This document shows, piece by piece, positions 53,955-63,193 of a DNA stretch of 64,000 nt. Origin of the DNA: Tissierella creatinophila DSM 6911 (GTDB lineage Bacteria > Bacillota > Clostridia > Tissierellales > Tissierellaceae); contig NZ_LTDM01000064.1 in assembly GCF_001940565.1 (NCBI RefSeq), positions 1 through 64,000 of the forward strand, in the 5' to 3' direction. The notes below the pieces were generated by a model. It was not told the DNA's origin. It did no database searches and saw nothing but the letters and a program-made list of their open reading frames with translations. Both the position numbers and the translations under genes were made by a program. How positions within the stretch are numbered: the first letter of the stretch is position 1; each line of letters opens with the position of its first letter.

Positions 53955-55610
53955 TTGAAAATAAAGATTATAGATGGAGCCCTGATGAAAAAGGCACTTA
54001 AAGGTGCTGCAGGTCTTCTCGAAAAAAACAAGGAGGAGGTAAACTCCTTAAACGTTTTTCCTGTTCCAGATGGAGACACTGGAACTAATATGAGTTTAAC
54101 CATTAAATCAGCCGTAAAACAGGGACTCTTAGTAGAAGGCAATGATGCATCTAAAATAGCTTTGGGAGCAAGCCAGGGCTCTTTGATGGGTGCTAGGGGG
54201 AACTCTGGGGTTATACTATCACAGCTTTTTAGAGGATTTGCAAATGGTTTAAAAAATCATAAAGAAGTAAATGTAAAATTATTAGCTAAAGGTTTAAAAG
54301 AAGCTTCAGATACTGCATATAAAGCTGTAATGAAACCCACTGAAGGAACAATCCTTACTGTAGCTAGAGAGTGTGGCGAATTTGCTATGTCTATTTGGAG
54401 AGAAGATGAAGATGTATTAGTATTTTTAAAAAGAGTAATAGATCACGGTAATATTACTTTAGAAAAAACTCCAGAGATGCTTCAAGTGTTAAAACAAGCA
54501 GGCGTAGTTGATGCTGGTGGTAAAGGTTTTATGTATGTTCTTATAGGAGCATATAATGCATTAGCTGGTATAGAAAGTTTTGAAGAAGAATTTATAGAAA
54601 AATCTAAGGCTCCAAAAGTAGAAATTTCTCATAGAGAACCCATTGATACTGATGATATTAAATATGGATACTGTACTGAACTTATGATAAATACAAAATA
54701 TAATGATATAAATGGCTTAAGGGAAGATTTATCTAAATTAGGTGATTCACTGATGGTTGTAGGTGGAGAAAACCTTATAAAAATACACATCCATACTAAT
54801 GACCCAGGATTAGTTATTCAAAAAGGTACTTCACTGGGTAGTTTAAGCGATATAAAAATTGATAATATGAGATATCAACATGAGGAGATTTTATTAAAAA
54901 AAGAATTGGAATCACAAAAGGATATAAAAGATTTATCTGAAAAACAAAAACAAAAAGAATACTCTTTTGTCGCTATTTCTATTGGTGAAGGAATAGATAA
55001 GGTTTTTAATGAGTTAAATGTAGATTATATTGTACCAGGAGGACAAACTATGAATCCGAGTACGGAAGATATATTTAATGCAATAGAAAATACAAAAGGT
55101 AAAAATGTATTTATACTTCCAAATAACGGTAATATAATACTTGCAGCCGAACAGACTAAAGAACTTAGTAATAGAAATATTGTTGTTCTTCCTACAAAAA
55201 CTATTCCAGAGGGGATTTCTGCTCTTTTGGCTTTTAATGAAGAAGACAATGTAGAGGATAATATAGAAAACATGATATCGAGCATTAAAAACGTAGTTAC
55301 CGGTCAGATAACTTATGCTGTAAGAGATACTGATTTAGATAATAAAAGAATTAATAAAGATGATATAATAGGGCTCTCAAAAGGAGATGTTTTAGTTTCA
55401 GGCAAAGACATCAACGAAGTATCTATAAATTTAATTAAAGAAATTATAAATGATGATATATCTTTAGTTACAGTTTTTTATGGAGAAGATATAAAAGAAG
55501 AAGAAGCAAATGAATTAGCATCATCTTTGGAAACAGAACTAGAGGGCATAGATATAGAGGTAATATATGGTGGTCAGCCTCTTTATTATTATATTTTTTC
55601 TTTAGAATAA
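53955..55610 (+). CDS. fakA: DAK2-domain fatty acid kinase FakA-like protein (YloV)
   Basis: A 551-residue protein with an N-terminal DAK2/DhaL ATP-binding domain (about 1-200: LNVFPVPDGDTGTNM with the Mg-binding Asp residues, SLMGARGNSGVILSQLFRGF, GTILTVARE) and a C-terminal FakA-type domain (about 330-551). With a DegV/FakB partner such proteins phosphorylate exogenous fatty acids; no fakB is in this window. The start is TTG behind AAGGAGG. Order asp23-fakA-recG fits Bacillus yloU-yloV-recG, without the serine dehydratase genes found between there. Confidence 0.93.
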   Translation: MKIKIIDGALMKKALKGAAGLLEKNKEEVNSLNVFPVPDGDTGTNMSLTIKSAVKQGLLVEGNDASKIALGASQGSLMGARGNSGVILSQLFRGFANGLKNHKEVNVKLLAKGLKEASDTAYKAVMKPTEGTILTVARECGEFAMSIWREDEDVLVFLKRVIDHGNITLEKTPEMLQVLKQAGVVDAGGKGFMYVLIGAYNALAGIESFEEEFIEKSKAPKVEISHREPIDTDDIKYGYCTELMINTKYNDINGLREDLSKLGDSLMVVGGENLIKIHIHTNDPGLVIQKGTSLGSLSDIKIDNMRYQHEEILLKKELESQKDIKDLSEKQKQKEYSFVAISIGEGIDKVFNELNVDYIVPGGQTMNPSTEDIFNAIENTKGKNVFILPNNGNIILAAEQTKELSNRNIVVLPTKTIPEGISALLAFNEEDNVEDNIENMISSIKNVVTGQITYAVRDTDLDNKRINKDDIIGLSKGDVLVSGKDINEVSINLIKEIINDDISLVTVFYGEDIKEEEANELASSLETELEGIDIEVIYGGQPLYYYIFSLE

Positions 55611-55614
55611 AATT

Positions 55615-55641
55615 ACCCTACTTTTAAAGTAGGGTGTTTTT
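55615..55641 (+). terminator. hairpin between fakA and recG
   Basis: ACCCTACTT (55615-55623) pairs with AAGTAGGGT (55627-55635), followed by GTTTTTATT. It may attenuate transcription into recG, whose ribosome binding site begins 20 bases later. Confidence 0.7.
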
Positions 55642-55667
55642 ATTCTATTTAAAAGGAGGTGTGAAAG

Positions 55668-57713
55668 ATAGATATACAATTTCTTAAAGGTGTAGGTCCT
55701 AAAAGAGCAGATAAACTAAATAAATTAGGAATATATACTGTTGAAGATTTGTTAAAGTTTTTCCCAAAAGAATATGAAGATAGATCAAGATTCTCACTTC
55801 TTAAAGAATCTCCAATAGGAGAAAAAGCTAGTTTAGAAGTTGAAATATTAGGATCGGGACAAATTTTAAAACCCAGAAAAAATATGTCTATTCTAAAGGT
55901 ACCATTTAAAGACAATAGTGGGCAAGGATATTTAACATTTTTTAATCAAGAATACTTGAAAAATAAATTTAATATAGGTGATATATTTAAAATACATGGT
56001 AAAATAAATAAAATAGGAATGGAGTTACAAGTTACAAATCCTATCTTTGAAAAAAAAGAATTAAACAGCAATCTAGGACGAATAATACCGTTATACTCTT
56101 TAACTAAGGGACTTACAAATAATGATATACTTAAAATTATGACAATAGCAGTAAAAGAAAATGTAGATTTATTACAAGAGAATTTACCACTATACATGAT
56201 GCATAAATATAACTTAATGAGTATAAAAGATTCTATAAAAAACATTCATTATCCTATTAATAGTGAAAAATTAAAACAAGCTCAAAACAGATTGAAATTT
56301 GAAGAATTACTAATTTTACAATTAGGTTTATTTATGATAAAAAGTTCTAGCACAACTGATAATAAAGGTATATCTTTTTGTAAGTTTAAAGATACTAAAA
56401 AAATGATAAACTCCCTTTCATTTAAGCTAACAAATGCCCAAACTAGAGTAATAGAAGAAATAGAAAAAGATATGGACAGTGACAAACAAATGAATAGACT
56501 TATACAAGGTGATGTAGGTTCTGGTAAAACTATCATAGCTGCTATCGCTATGTTTAAATGTGTTAAATCTGGATATCAAAGTGCAATGCTAGCCCCTACA
56601 GAAATACTTGCAACTCAGCATTTTAAATCATTAGAACCTATATTTGATGAATGGGGGATAAAATGCGAACTTCTCATTGGTTCTTTAACTCCTAAAAATA
56701 AGGCTAAAGTATTAGAAAAACTTAAAAATGGAGAAATAGATATTCTAATAGGGACTCATGCTATTATTCAAGAGGGAATTGAATTTGATAGACTTGGACT
56801 TGCAATTACTGATGAACAACATAGATTTGGGGTAAAACAAAGGGCTATATTAAATAAGAAGGGAAACAATCCAGATATTATAGTTATGACGGCAACTCCA
56901 ATTCCCAGAACTTTGGCACTAATTTTATATGGGGATTTAGATATTTCCATAATAGATGAACTTCCTCCTGGAAGGAAAGAGATTGAAACCTTTGCAATAG
57001 GGCCAAATATGATTGAGAGAATGAACGGATTTATAAAAAAACAAATATTAGAAGGGAGACAAGCTTATATAGTCTGTCCTCTAATAGAGGAATCTGAGAG
57101 TTTAAATTTAAATTCTGCCCAAGAGATATATACTGAATTAAAAGATAATACTTTCAAAGAATTTAAAGTTGGTCTTTTACATGGAAAAATGAATTCCAAA
57201 GAAAAAGATGAGATTATGCAAATGTTTAAAAATAAAAATTTAGATATTTTGATCTCTACAACTGTAATAGAGGTTGGGGTAAATGTTCCAAATGCAAATA
57301 TAATGACTATATACAATTCAGAAAGATTTGGACTAGCGCAGCTTCATCAATTAAGAGGAAGAGTAGGTAGGGGAGAGTATCAGTCTTATTGTATACTTAT
57401 AAACTATAGTAAAAATAAAATCGCTAGAGAAAGAATGAGAATATTACAAGATTCTACTGATGGATTTAAAATATCAGAAAAGGATTTAGAAATTAGAGGT
57501 CCTGGTGAATTTTTTGGAACTAGACAACATGGATTACCGGAACTAAAAATTGCTAACTTATTTACTGATATAAGAATATTAAAGATAGTTCAAAAGGAAG
57601 CTTTAGAAATAATGAGAATAGATCCAAACTTAGAAAGACTAGAGCATCAAAAGTTAAAAATAGAGATAAAAAACATGTTTAAAGATGTAGGAGAGGATTT
57701 AATCTTAAATTAA
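55668..57713 (+). CDS. recG: ATP-dependent DNA helicase RecG, probable AUA start
   Basis: RecG remodels stalled replication forks and Holliday junctions. The frame is open from 55665 with conserved N-terminal sequence (IDIQFLKGVGPKRADKLNKL) well upstream of the first ATG at 55749. No ATG, GTG or TTG lies in frame between the TGA at 55662 and that conserved region. ATA at 55668 lies eight bases after GGAGG (55655-55659), giving 681 residues. Helicase motifs: GDVGSGKTIIAAIA, APTEILATQH, DEQHRFGVKQR, TATPIPRTLAL, QLRGRVGRGE. The GTG at 55661 is in another frame and inside the ribosome binding site; dropping one A (55664-55666) would fuse it to recG, so a sequencing error is the alternative. Confidence 0.93.
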   Translation: MDIQFLKGVGPKRADKLNKLGIYTVEDLLKFFPKEYEDRSRFSLLKESPIGEKASLEVEILGSGQILKPRKNMSILKVPFKDNSGQGYLTFFNQEYLKNKFNIGDIFKIHGKINKIGMELQVTNPIFEKKELNSNLGRIIPLYSLTKGLTNNDILKIMTIAVKENVDLLQENLPLYMMHKYNLMSIKDSIKNIHYPINSEKLKQAQNRLKFEELLILQLGLFMIKSSSTTDNKGISFCKFKDTKKMINSLSFKLTNAQTRVIEEIEKDMDSDKQMNRLIQGDVGSGKTIIAAIAMFKCVKSGYQSAMLAPTEILATQHFKSLEPIFDEWGIKCELLIGSLTPKNKAKVLEKLKNGEIDILIGTHAIIQEGIEFDRLGLAITDEQHRFGVKQRAILNKKGNNPDIIVMTATPIPRTLALILYGDLDISIIDELPPGRKEIETFAIGPNMIERMNGFIKKQILEGRQAYIVCPLIEESESLNLNSAQEIYTELKDNTFKEFKVGLLHGKMNSKEKDEIMQMFKNKNLDILISTTVIEVGVNVPNANIMTIYNSERFGLAQLHQLRGRVGRGEYQSYCILINYSKNKIARERMRILQDSTDGFKISEKDLEIRGPGEFFGTRQHGLPELKIANLFTDIRILKIVQKEALEIMRIDPNLERLEHQKLKIEIKNMFKDVGEDLILN

Positions 57714-57773
57714 CTTTTTAAAATATGATATTATATGATATTATAGATATATTAAAACTAAAGGAGAATCGGT

Positions 57774-58367
57774 GTGAGAGTTATATCTGGAATAAGTAAA
57801 GGTCATAAATTAAAATCGCCTAAAGGTCAAAATACTAGGCCTACAGAAGATAGAATAAAAGAATCTTTATTTAATATATTAGGGACTTTAAAGAAAGATT
57901 CCTTAGTTCTAGATTTGTTTGCAGGTTCTGGGGCTATCGGAATAGAGTTTTTAAGTAGAGGAGCTAATAAAGCTTATTTTGTAGATTCTTCTTATGAGAG
58001 TATAAAAACTGTAAAGGAAAATCTAGAGCATACTAAATTTTTAGAATATGCTACAATATATAAAAAAGATAGTATTGGTGTTATTTCATTTCTAAAAGAC
58101 CAAGGTTTGAAATTTGATTATATATACATAGATCCTCCTTTTGAAAAGCATGATCTTTTATTTACTGTTTTAGAGCATATAAATAGATATCACATTTTAC
58201 ACAAGGATGGTGTTATAATGATTGAGCATGAAAAACAACTAGAATTAGATGAGGCTATAATAAACTTTGAAAAGATAGACTTTAGGAACTATGGAAGTAA
58301 ATCTATAACATTCTTAAAAGGTCTTAAGGAGGAAGTAAATGAAAGTAATATATCCAGGCAGTTTTGA
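57774..58367 (+). CDS. rsmD: 16S rRNA (guanine-966-N2)-methyltransferase
   Basis: RsmD methylates G966 of 16S rRNA. The 197-residue protein begins RVISGISKGHKLKSPKGQNTRPTEDRIKESLFNIL (first 36 residues, partly quoted as RPTEDRIKESLF) and has the SAM site LDLFAGSGAIGIEFLSRGA and the catalytic DPPF motif in YIYIDPPFEKHD. Its start is GTG with AAGGAGAATCG. The last 29 bases overlap coaD in another frame, an overlap larger than usual for this pair. Confidence 0.95.
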   Translation: MRVISGISKGHKLKSPKGQNTRPTEDRIKESLFNILGTLKKDSLVLDLFAGSGAIGIEFLSRGANKAYFVDSSYESIKTVKENLEHTKFLEYATIYKKDSIGVISFLKDQGLKFDYIYIDPPFEKHDLLFTVLEHINRYHILHKDGVIMIEHEKQLELDEAIINFEKIDFRNYGSKSITFLKGLKEEVNESNISRQF

Positions 58368-58821
58368 TCCTGTGACATATGGTCACCTGGATATAATAGA
58401 AAGATGTTCTAAAAAGTTTGACTACGTGATTATTGCTGTTTTAAATAATGTATCTAAAAAAGAGTTTTTTACCATAGATGAAAGAATAAAACTTTTAGAA
58501 GAAACTACAAAGGAGTTTAGAAATGTAGAGATAGATTCTTTTTCAGGACTTTTAGCTGATTATGCTAAAGAAAAAAAATGTAGTACTATGATAAGAGGAT
58601 TAAGAGCCGTATCTGATTATGAATATGAAATGCAGATGGCCTTAGTAAATAAAAAACTTGATCCAGATATAGAAACACTTTTTATGGTTTCACGGAGTGA
58701 ATATGTATATTTAAGTTCTAGTATAGTAAAAGAAATTGCGCTTAATGGTGGAAGTATAGATTGTTTTGTTCCTAAAATAATAGAAAAAAGTTTAAAAAAT
58801 AAGATAAGAGGTGGTCTGTGA
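58339..58821 (+). CDS. coaD: phosphopantetheine adenylyltransferase
   Basis: CoaD makes dephospho-CoA from 4'-phosphopantetheine, the step after CoaBC (39467). The 160-residue protein has the nucleotidyltransferase motif YPGSFDPVTYGHLDIIERC with T/HxGH, GLLADYAKEKKCSTMIRGLRAVSDYEYEMQMA (partly quoted), and the C-terminal YVYLSSSIVKEIALNGG (ISSTxVR-type). AAGGAGG lies within the end of rsmD. Confidence 0.97.
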   Translation: MKVIYPGSFDPVTYGHLDIIERCSKKFDYVIIAVLNNVSKKEFFTIDERIKLLEETTKEFRNVEIDSFSGLLADYAKEKKCSTMIRGLRAVSDYEYEMQMALVNKKLDPDIETLFMVSRSEYVYLSSSIVKEIALNGGSIDCFVPKIIEKSLKNKIRGGL

Positions 58822-59267
58822 TGGATGTATTAAAATTGGTAGATGAAATTGAAGATTTAATTGAAAGTGGAGGCTCTGTACCTTTTACCAAAAAGGTTAT
58901 GATAGATTCCGATGAAATTTTAGATATAATTAAAGAGATAAGGCTTAGACTCCCAGATGAGATAAAACAAGCTTCATGGATAAAAGAAGAGAAGCAGAGA
59001 ATATTAGCTGATGCACAAAATGATGCTGATAATATATTAAATGATGCAGAATATAAATTGGAAGAACTCATAGAGGGAGAGAGTATAACTAAAATAGCTC
59101 AAGAAAGAGCTAAAGAAATCATAGAGAAAGCTCAGAATAATGCTAAAGAAATACGACTTGGAGCTATGGAGTATGCGGATAGTTTACTCCTAGAAACTCA
59201 GGAAAACTTAAAAGAAGTAATTATTTTACTTAATGATAATAGAAAGGAATTAAGAGGCGATAACTAA
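58821..59267 (+). CDS. coiled-coil protein downstream of coaD (ATP synthase subunit b-like)
   Basis: A 148-residue, mostly helical, highly charged protein with no membrane segment. A central coiled coil (about 55-130) contains repeats of the ADAQNDADNILNDAEYKLEEL and AQERAKEIIEKAQNNAKEIR type, similar to F-ATPase subunit b or DivIVA tails. The start ATG shares its A with the coaD stop (TGATG). Proteins of this kind regularly follow coaD in Clostridia and are named only as ATPase-like; the function is unknown. Confidence 0.8.
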   Translation: MDVLKLVDEIEDLIESGGSVPFTKKVMIDSDEILDIIKEIRLRLPDEIKQASWIKEEKQRILADAQNDADNILNDAEYKLEELIEGESITKIAQERAKEIIEKAQNNAKEIRLGAMEYADSLLLETQENLKEVIILLNDNRKELRGDN

Positions 59268-59280
59268 GCCTCTTTTTTTT
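59252..59280 (+). terminator. terminator between convergent genes
   Basis: AAGAGGC (59252-59258) pairs with GCCTCTT (59268-59274) and a run of T follows. The loop holds the stop codons of both the coiled-coil gene and the convergent ylbJ. Confidence 0.85.
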
Positions 59281-60463
59281 GTAAAAAGATTAAATGAATA
59301 AATAAACTTAATACTAAGAAATATAAACAAACGGCCATTGATAATTTCGTAGATTCCACAAAAGTAGAAATCCAATTATTAAAATCATATCCCTTTTGAA
59401 TTATACTTGGAAAACTTGTTGAAGGTATAATTGTATTTTTATATTTCAATAAGTAAAATATATATGTATATATAGCAGAAAAAGCACCATGAAAAAACTT
59501 ACCAATTACAAATATTTTACTATTTATATCTGTCTGACTTATAAAACTTAAAGCCTGACTTTGGCCAGAAAAACCTCCCCAAGCTATTATAAAGTTTATT
59601 ATACATATTTTATAAAAAACATTTAAATCTAAAGCCGCAATTTTTTGAGCACCTATACTTATTTCAAATATACCAGCAAATACTCCTACTAATATTTCAA
59701 CACTTATATTTAAAGACCTAGATAAACTAATAATAAAGATTTTAATCAGGTGAGAATTCAAAAATACTTCTATTATAACAGAGTAAAGTATTACAAATCC
59801 TCCAACTAAAATGATAGAATTCATTCCATCTTTAACACTTTTAGAAATGATATATCCCAGAGGTTGATTGTTTTCTTTATTGATTTTGTTTTCTATATAT
59901 ATATTAGATTGGTTTTGCTTTAATCTTTTTTGTTCGGGATTATAAAAACTAAACAAAAATCCCAATGTCAATGATCCTAAATAATGTGGTGCTATCATTA
60001 GAAATTTCAAATGAGGACTATTTAACATTCCTACTAAAACAGCTCCCAAGATGAATAGTGGACCTGAAGTTGAACTAAATGTTATAAGTCTATCACCTTC
60101 TAATTTTGTAATTATATTTTTGTTTCTCAAACTACATGTAAGCTTAGAGCCAACCGGATAACCTGATACCATGCTCATTATTACTGGAAATGATCCCTCT
60201 CCTGAAACATTAAATAAAGGTTTCATAACTGGCTTTAAGAGATTTCCAAAAGTTTTTACGAAACCAGATAAAATTAATAGCTCGGAGAGTATAAAAAATG
60301 GTAAAAGAGATGGTAAAAGTACATTAAACCAAATTAAAATACCATTTTTAGCACTATCTATAGAAAGGGCTGGATCTTTAATTATAGAAATCATAACAAA
60401 TAAAATAAGTAAATAAAATATATTTGTTTTAAAATTTATTTTGTTGTTTTTAAAAGATTTCAT
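59264..60463 (-). CDS. ylbJ: sporulation integral membrane protein YlbJ
   Basis: A 399-residue membrane protein with about eight to ten helices. It matches the YlbJ/Spore maturation-type nucleoside-recognition (Gate) family: WFNVLLPSLLPFFILSELLILSGF, PVIMSMVSGYPVGSKL and FSSTSGPLFILGAVLVGML are the landmarks. In Bacillus YlbJ is a sigma-E-dependent protein needed for heat-resistant spores. The start ATG has GAGAGGTG upstream. It shares the cluster with coaD and tmcAL as in Bacillus (ylbH-coaD-ylbJ...ylbM). Confidence 0.93.
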   Translation of the reverse strand: MKSFKNNKINFKTNIFYLLILFVMISIIKDPALSIDSAKNGILIWFNVLLPSLLPFFILSELLILSGFVKTFGNLLKPVMKPLFNVSGEGSFPVIMSMVSGYPVGSKLTCSLRNKNIITKLEGDRLITFSSTSGPLFILGAVLVGMLNSPHLKFLMIAPHYLGSLTLGFLFSFYNPEQKRLKQNQSNIYIENKINKENNQPLGYIISKSVKDGMNSIILVGGFVILYSVIIEVFLNSHLIKIFIISLSRSLNISVEILVGVFAGIFEISIGAQKIAALDLNVFYKICIINFIIAWGGFSGQSQALSFISQTDINSKIFVIGKFFHGAFSAIYTYIFYLLKYKNTIIPSTSFPSIIQKGYDFNNWISTFVESTKLSMAVCLYFLVLSLFIHLIFLQKKEA

Positions 60464-60516
60464 AAAATCACCTCTCCATATTATATTTAATAATACTATA
60501 TAATATGAAAATAAAT

Positions 60517-61761
60517 TTACTTTATATAGGGAGTTGTGTAATAATCCATATCAACTAATGGTTTATCTAGATTGAGCCCTAAAAAATAAATATCTGTAGC
60601 TTTTTTTTCAAAGTATAAAAACTTATTTATAACCTCATTATTATATTTTTCATAATTAGCAAATTTCGTAATGATTTTAACCTCAGATTCCTTCTTTATC
60701 TTATTTAAAAGATATAGCCCTTTTTTATTTGCAGCAAGAACTCTTATATATTGAGTCCTATAAGAATAAAGCTCTTTTAAATTCACTTCATTTAAATGAA
60801 GCAAAAGATGTATAAATATTCTTTGAATGCGAGTGGAAGGGTATCTCTTTGTAGTTGTTTTAGATATAATTTCCTCAATACTATTGTTTTCTTTAATAAA
60901 CTTTATAATTCTATTTTCTAAGCCTTCATCAATATCAAGTAAATCTTTTAGAACATTATTATTTTCAGTTAAAAACAAATATCGAATTATATGATTATAA
61001 TTTCCGAGAGTATTAAACTTATTATATTTTAAAATATATTCTTTTAATAAATTAAAGGTTTCTAAAGGAACAAGTTCTTTACAAGCTTTTATATCTTTAT
61101 TTAATATAATATTTCTTATACCTGTAGCTGAGGAAATTGAAGTGCTTGTGTCTATGTCTTTATAATTTGCCCCTATTCTCTTTATAGTAATTGGCTTTAT
61201 AGTGGACTTTGTATTAAATAAGGCTTTAAGGTATTCAATTCCTAATATATTATTAGATTGCTTAAGAATCTTTTTAAAATCATAATCTTGTGATAAGCTA
61301 TCATTTTTTAAAAACTCTTGTAAAGCTAAACTTCTAGAAACTGGAAACGAATTTCCTAAAGAAAGATATTGCTTAAGAGAGGATTGAAATTCTAAAGGCT
61401 CTTCTAAAAGAATTTTGCTTATCCTTTTTAGCGGTTCTAAATTACCCTCTTCACTACCAAATGATATAAAATCAACTATTTTTAAAGAATTTAATAGTTT
61501 TACTGCTCCTAATGCAAATAGTTCTGCACTTTGAGCAGAGTAAACAAATGGAAGTTCAAGCACCAAATCTACCCCGTTTTCTATAGCCATCTTTGAGCGA
61601 GTCCATTTATCAACAAAAGAAGGTTCTCCTCTTTGAACAAAAGAGCTACTCATCACAGCCACTGAATAATGGGAGTTTGTGATTGATAATGACTCTTTAA
61701 GATGATGCTTATGTCCATAATGAAATGGGTTATATTCTGCAACTAATCCTAACACCTTCAT
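60517..61761 (-). CDS. tmcAL: tRNA(Met) cytidine acetate ligase TmcAL
   Basis: TmcAL makes N4-acetylcytidine at the wobble position of elongator tRNA-Met, using acetate and ATP. The 414-residue protein has the HIGH-type nucleotidyltransferase N terminus (GLVAEYNPFHYGHKHHL), SSFVQRGEPSFVDKWTRSKMA, GVDLVLELPFVYSAQSAE, ISFGSEEG and SISSATGIRNIIL. It is divergent from ackA, whose pathway produces or uses acetate, TmcAL's substrate; the pairing is probably positional but is worth noting. GGAGG precedes the ATG. Confidence 0.95.
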   Translation of the reverse strand: MKVLGLVAEYNPFHYGHKHHLKESLSITNSHYSVAVMSSSFVQRGEPSFVDKWTRSKMAIENGVDLVLELPFVYSAQSAELFALGAVKLLNSLKIVDFISFGSEEGNLEPLKRISKILLEEPLEFQSSLKQYLSLGNSFPVSRSLALQEFLKNDSLSQDYDFKKILKQSNNILGIEYLKALFNTKSTIKPITIKRIGANYKDIDTSTSISSATGIRNIILNKDIKACKELVPLETFNLLKEYILKYNKFNTLGNYNHIIRYLFLTENNNVLKDLLDIDEGLENRIIKFIKENNSIEEIISKTTTKRYPSTRIQRIFIHLLLHLNEVNLKELYSYRTQYIRVLAANKKGLYLLNKIKKESEVKIITKFANYEKYNNEVINKFLYFEKKATDIYFLGLNLDKPLVDMDYYTTPYIK

Positions 61762-61779
61762 AAAATCCTCCTTTTAGAT

Positions 61780-61826
61780 ATTTAACTAATTTATTATAAC
61801 ATATGTTATAATAAATTTAGTTAAAT
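61780..61826. promoter_or_regulatory. palindromic divergent promoter region tmcAL/ackA
   Basis: A perfect 30-bp palindrome (61788-61817), extended to 61780-61826 with one unpaired T, contains TGT-TATAAT on the plus strand (61804-61812, toward ackA) and its mirror image on the minus strand (-10 at 61798-61793, toward tmcAL). No good -35 is seen on either side. Confidence 0.6.
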
Positions 61827-61850
61827 CAAAAATATATAAAACATTGATTT

Positions 61851-61912
61851 TTTAACAATAATATAATATTATTATTGTTATATAACAATAATAATATTAT
61901 ATTATTGTTAAA
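61851..61912. repeat. perfect 62-bp palindrome in the ackA leader
   Basis: Bases 61851-61881 are the exact reverse complement of 61882-61912. It is almost pure A/T, with only four G/C base pairs, and each half is itself nearly palindromic. It ends seven bases before the AGGAGG ribosome binding site of ackA, so the mRNA would carry a 31-bp hairpin beside the initiation region. Confidence 0.9.
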
Positions 61913-61931
61913 GCTTATAGGAGGCGTATAA

Positions 61932-63131
61932 ATGAATATCTTAGTAATTAACTGTGGTAGTTCTTCATTAAAGTATCAACTTATTGATGCTAAAGATGAA
62001 AGTGTTTTGGCAAAGGGATTAGTAGAAAGAATTGGAATAGAAGGATCCCGAATAAAACATGATACTACCGGAAAAGAAAGAGTAATAATCGAAGAAGTTA
62101 TGAATGACCACAAAAGAGCTTTAGAATTAGTTTTAAGTTCTATAATAAATGAAGAATATGGCGCTATAAAATCTATGGATGAAATAGGAGCTGTAGGTCA
62201 TAGAGTAGTACATGGGGGAGAAAAATTTTCAGAGTCTGTAATTATAGATGAGGAAGTAATGAATGCTATCGAAGACTGTATAGAGCTTGCACCACTTCAC
62301 AACCCACCAAATATTATGGGAATACAAGCTTGTAAGGAGTTGATGCCCAATATACCAATGGTAGCGGTATTTGATACTGCTTTTCACCAAACAATTCCAA
62401 AAGAAAACTATATATATCCACTACCATATGAATATTATGAAAAATATAGAATTAGAAGATATGGTTTTCATGGTACATCCCATAAATATGTATCTCAAAG
62501 AGCTGCTGATATACTAGGTAAAGATATAAAAGATCTTAATATAGTAACTTGTCACTTAGGTAATGGATCAAGTGTAACAGCTGTACAAGGTGGCAAGTCA
62601 ATAGATACTAGTATGGGATTTACTCCTTTAGAAGGGCTTGTAATGGGAACGCGTTCTGGAGATATTGACCCTGCAATTATACCTTTTATAATGGAAAAAG
62701 AAAATATTGATTTTGATGAAGTAAATGATATATTAAATAAAAAGTCTGGAGTATTAGGCATTTCAGGGATAAGTAGTGACTTTAGAGATTTAGAAGATAT
62801 AGCAATAGCAGGAAATGAAAGAGCCAAACTTGCTTTAGATATATTTTGCCACAGAGTCATTAAATATATTGCAGCTTATGCAGCACAGATGTGTAGTATT
62901 GATGCCTTAGTATTTACAGGAGGAGTAGGAGAAAATTCTGATATTATTAGAGAAGGAATATGTGAAAATTTAGTATGCTTAAATATAATTATGGATCATG
63001 AATTAAACAAAGTACGTGGTAAAGAAGCTATTATAAGCAAAAATATAGGTGGAGTAACAATTATGGTAGTTCCGACTAATGAAGAACTTATGATTGCTAA
63101 AGAAACTTTAAGTCTAGCAAATAATAGATAG
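61932..63131 (+). CDS. ackA: acetate kinase
   Basis: AckA interconverts acetyl phosphate plus ADP and acetate plus ATP, the main ATP-yielding step of acetate fermentation. The 399-residue enzyme has [16 protein letters not shown]-type start ([14 protein letters not shown]), the [10 protein letters not shown] motif, the catalytic Asp in [19 protein letters not shown], and the nucleotide-binding HLGNGSSV and FTGGVGEN. No pta gene is adjacent here. AGGAGG precedes the ATG and follows the 62-bp palindrome. Confidence 0.98.
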   Translation: MNILVINCGSSSLKYQLIDAKDESVLAKGLVERIGIEGSRIKHDTTGKERVIIEEVMNDHKRALELVLSSIINEEYGAIKSMDEIGAVGHRVVHGGEKFSESVIIDEEVMNAIEDCIELAPLHNPPNIMGIQACKELMPNIPMVAVFDTAFHQTIPKENYIYPLPYEYYEKYRIRRYGFHGTSHKYVSQRAADILGKDIKDLNIVTCHLGNGSSVTAVQGGKSIDTSMGFTPLEGLVMGTRSGDIDPAIIPFIMEKENIDFDEVNDILNKKSGVLGISGISSDFRDLEDIAIAGNERAKLALDIFCHRVIKYIAAYAAQMCSIDALVFTGGVGENSDIIREGICENLVCLNIIMDHELNKVRGKEAIISKNIGGVTIMVVPTNEELMIAKETLSLANNR

Positions 63132-63134
63132 TTC

Positions 63135-63163
63135 TTGACAAAAGTGGCTCTACTTTATATAAT
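63135..63163 (+). promoter_or_regulatory. consensus sigma-A promoter for yceD-rpmF
   Basis: TTGACA (63135-63140), exactly 17 bp, TATAAT (63158-63163): a perfect match to the vegetative consensus, starting four bases after the ackA stop. It fits high expression of a ribosomal protein operon. Confidence 0.85.
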
Positions 63164-63193
63164 AAACTTTGTTAGTTAAAGAGGTGAAAATCA

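Noticed and set aside
55749-57713. recG starting at the first ATG (654 residues)
   Set aside because: Conserved RecG N-terminal sequence lies upstream in frame, and no ribosome binding site precedes this ATG.
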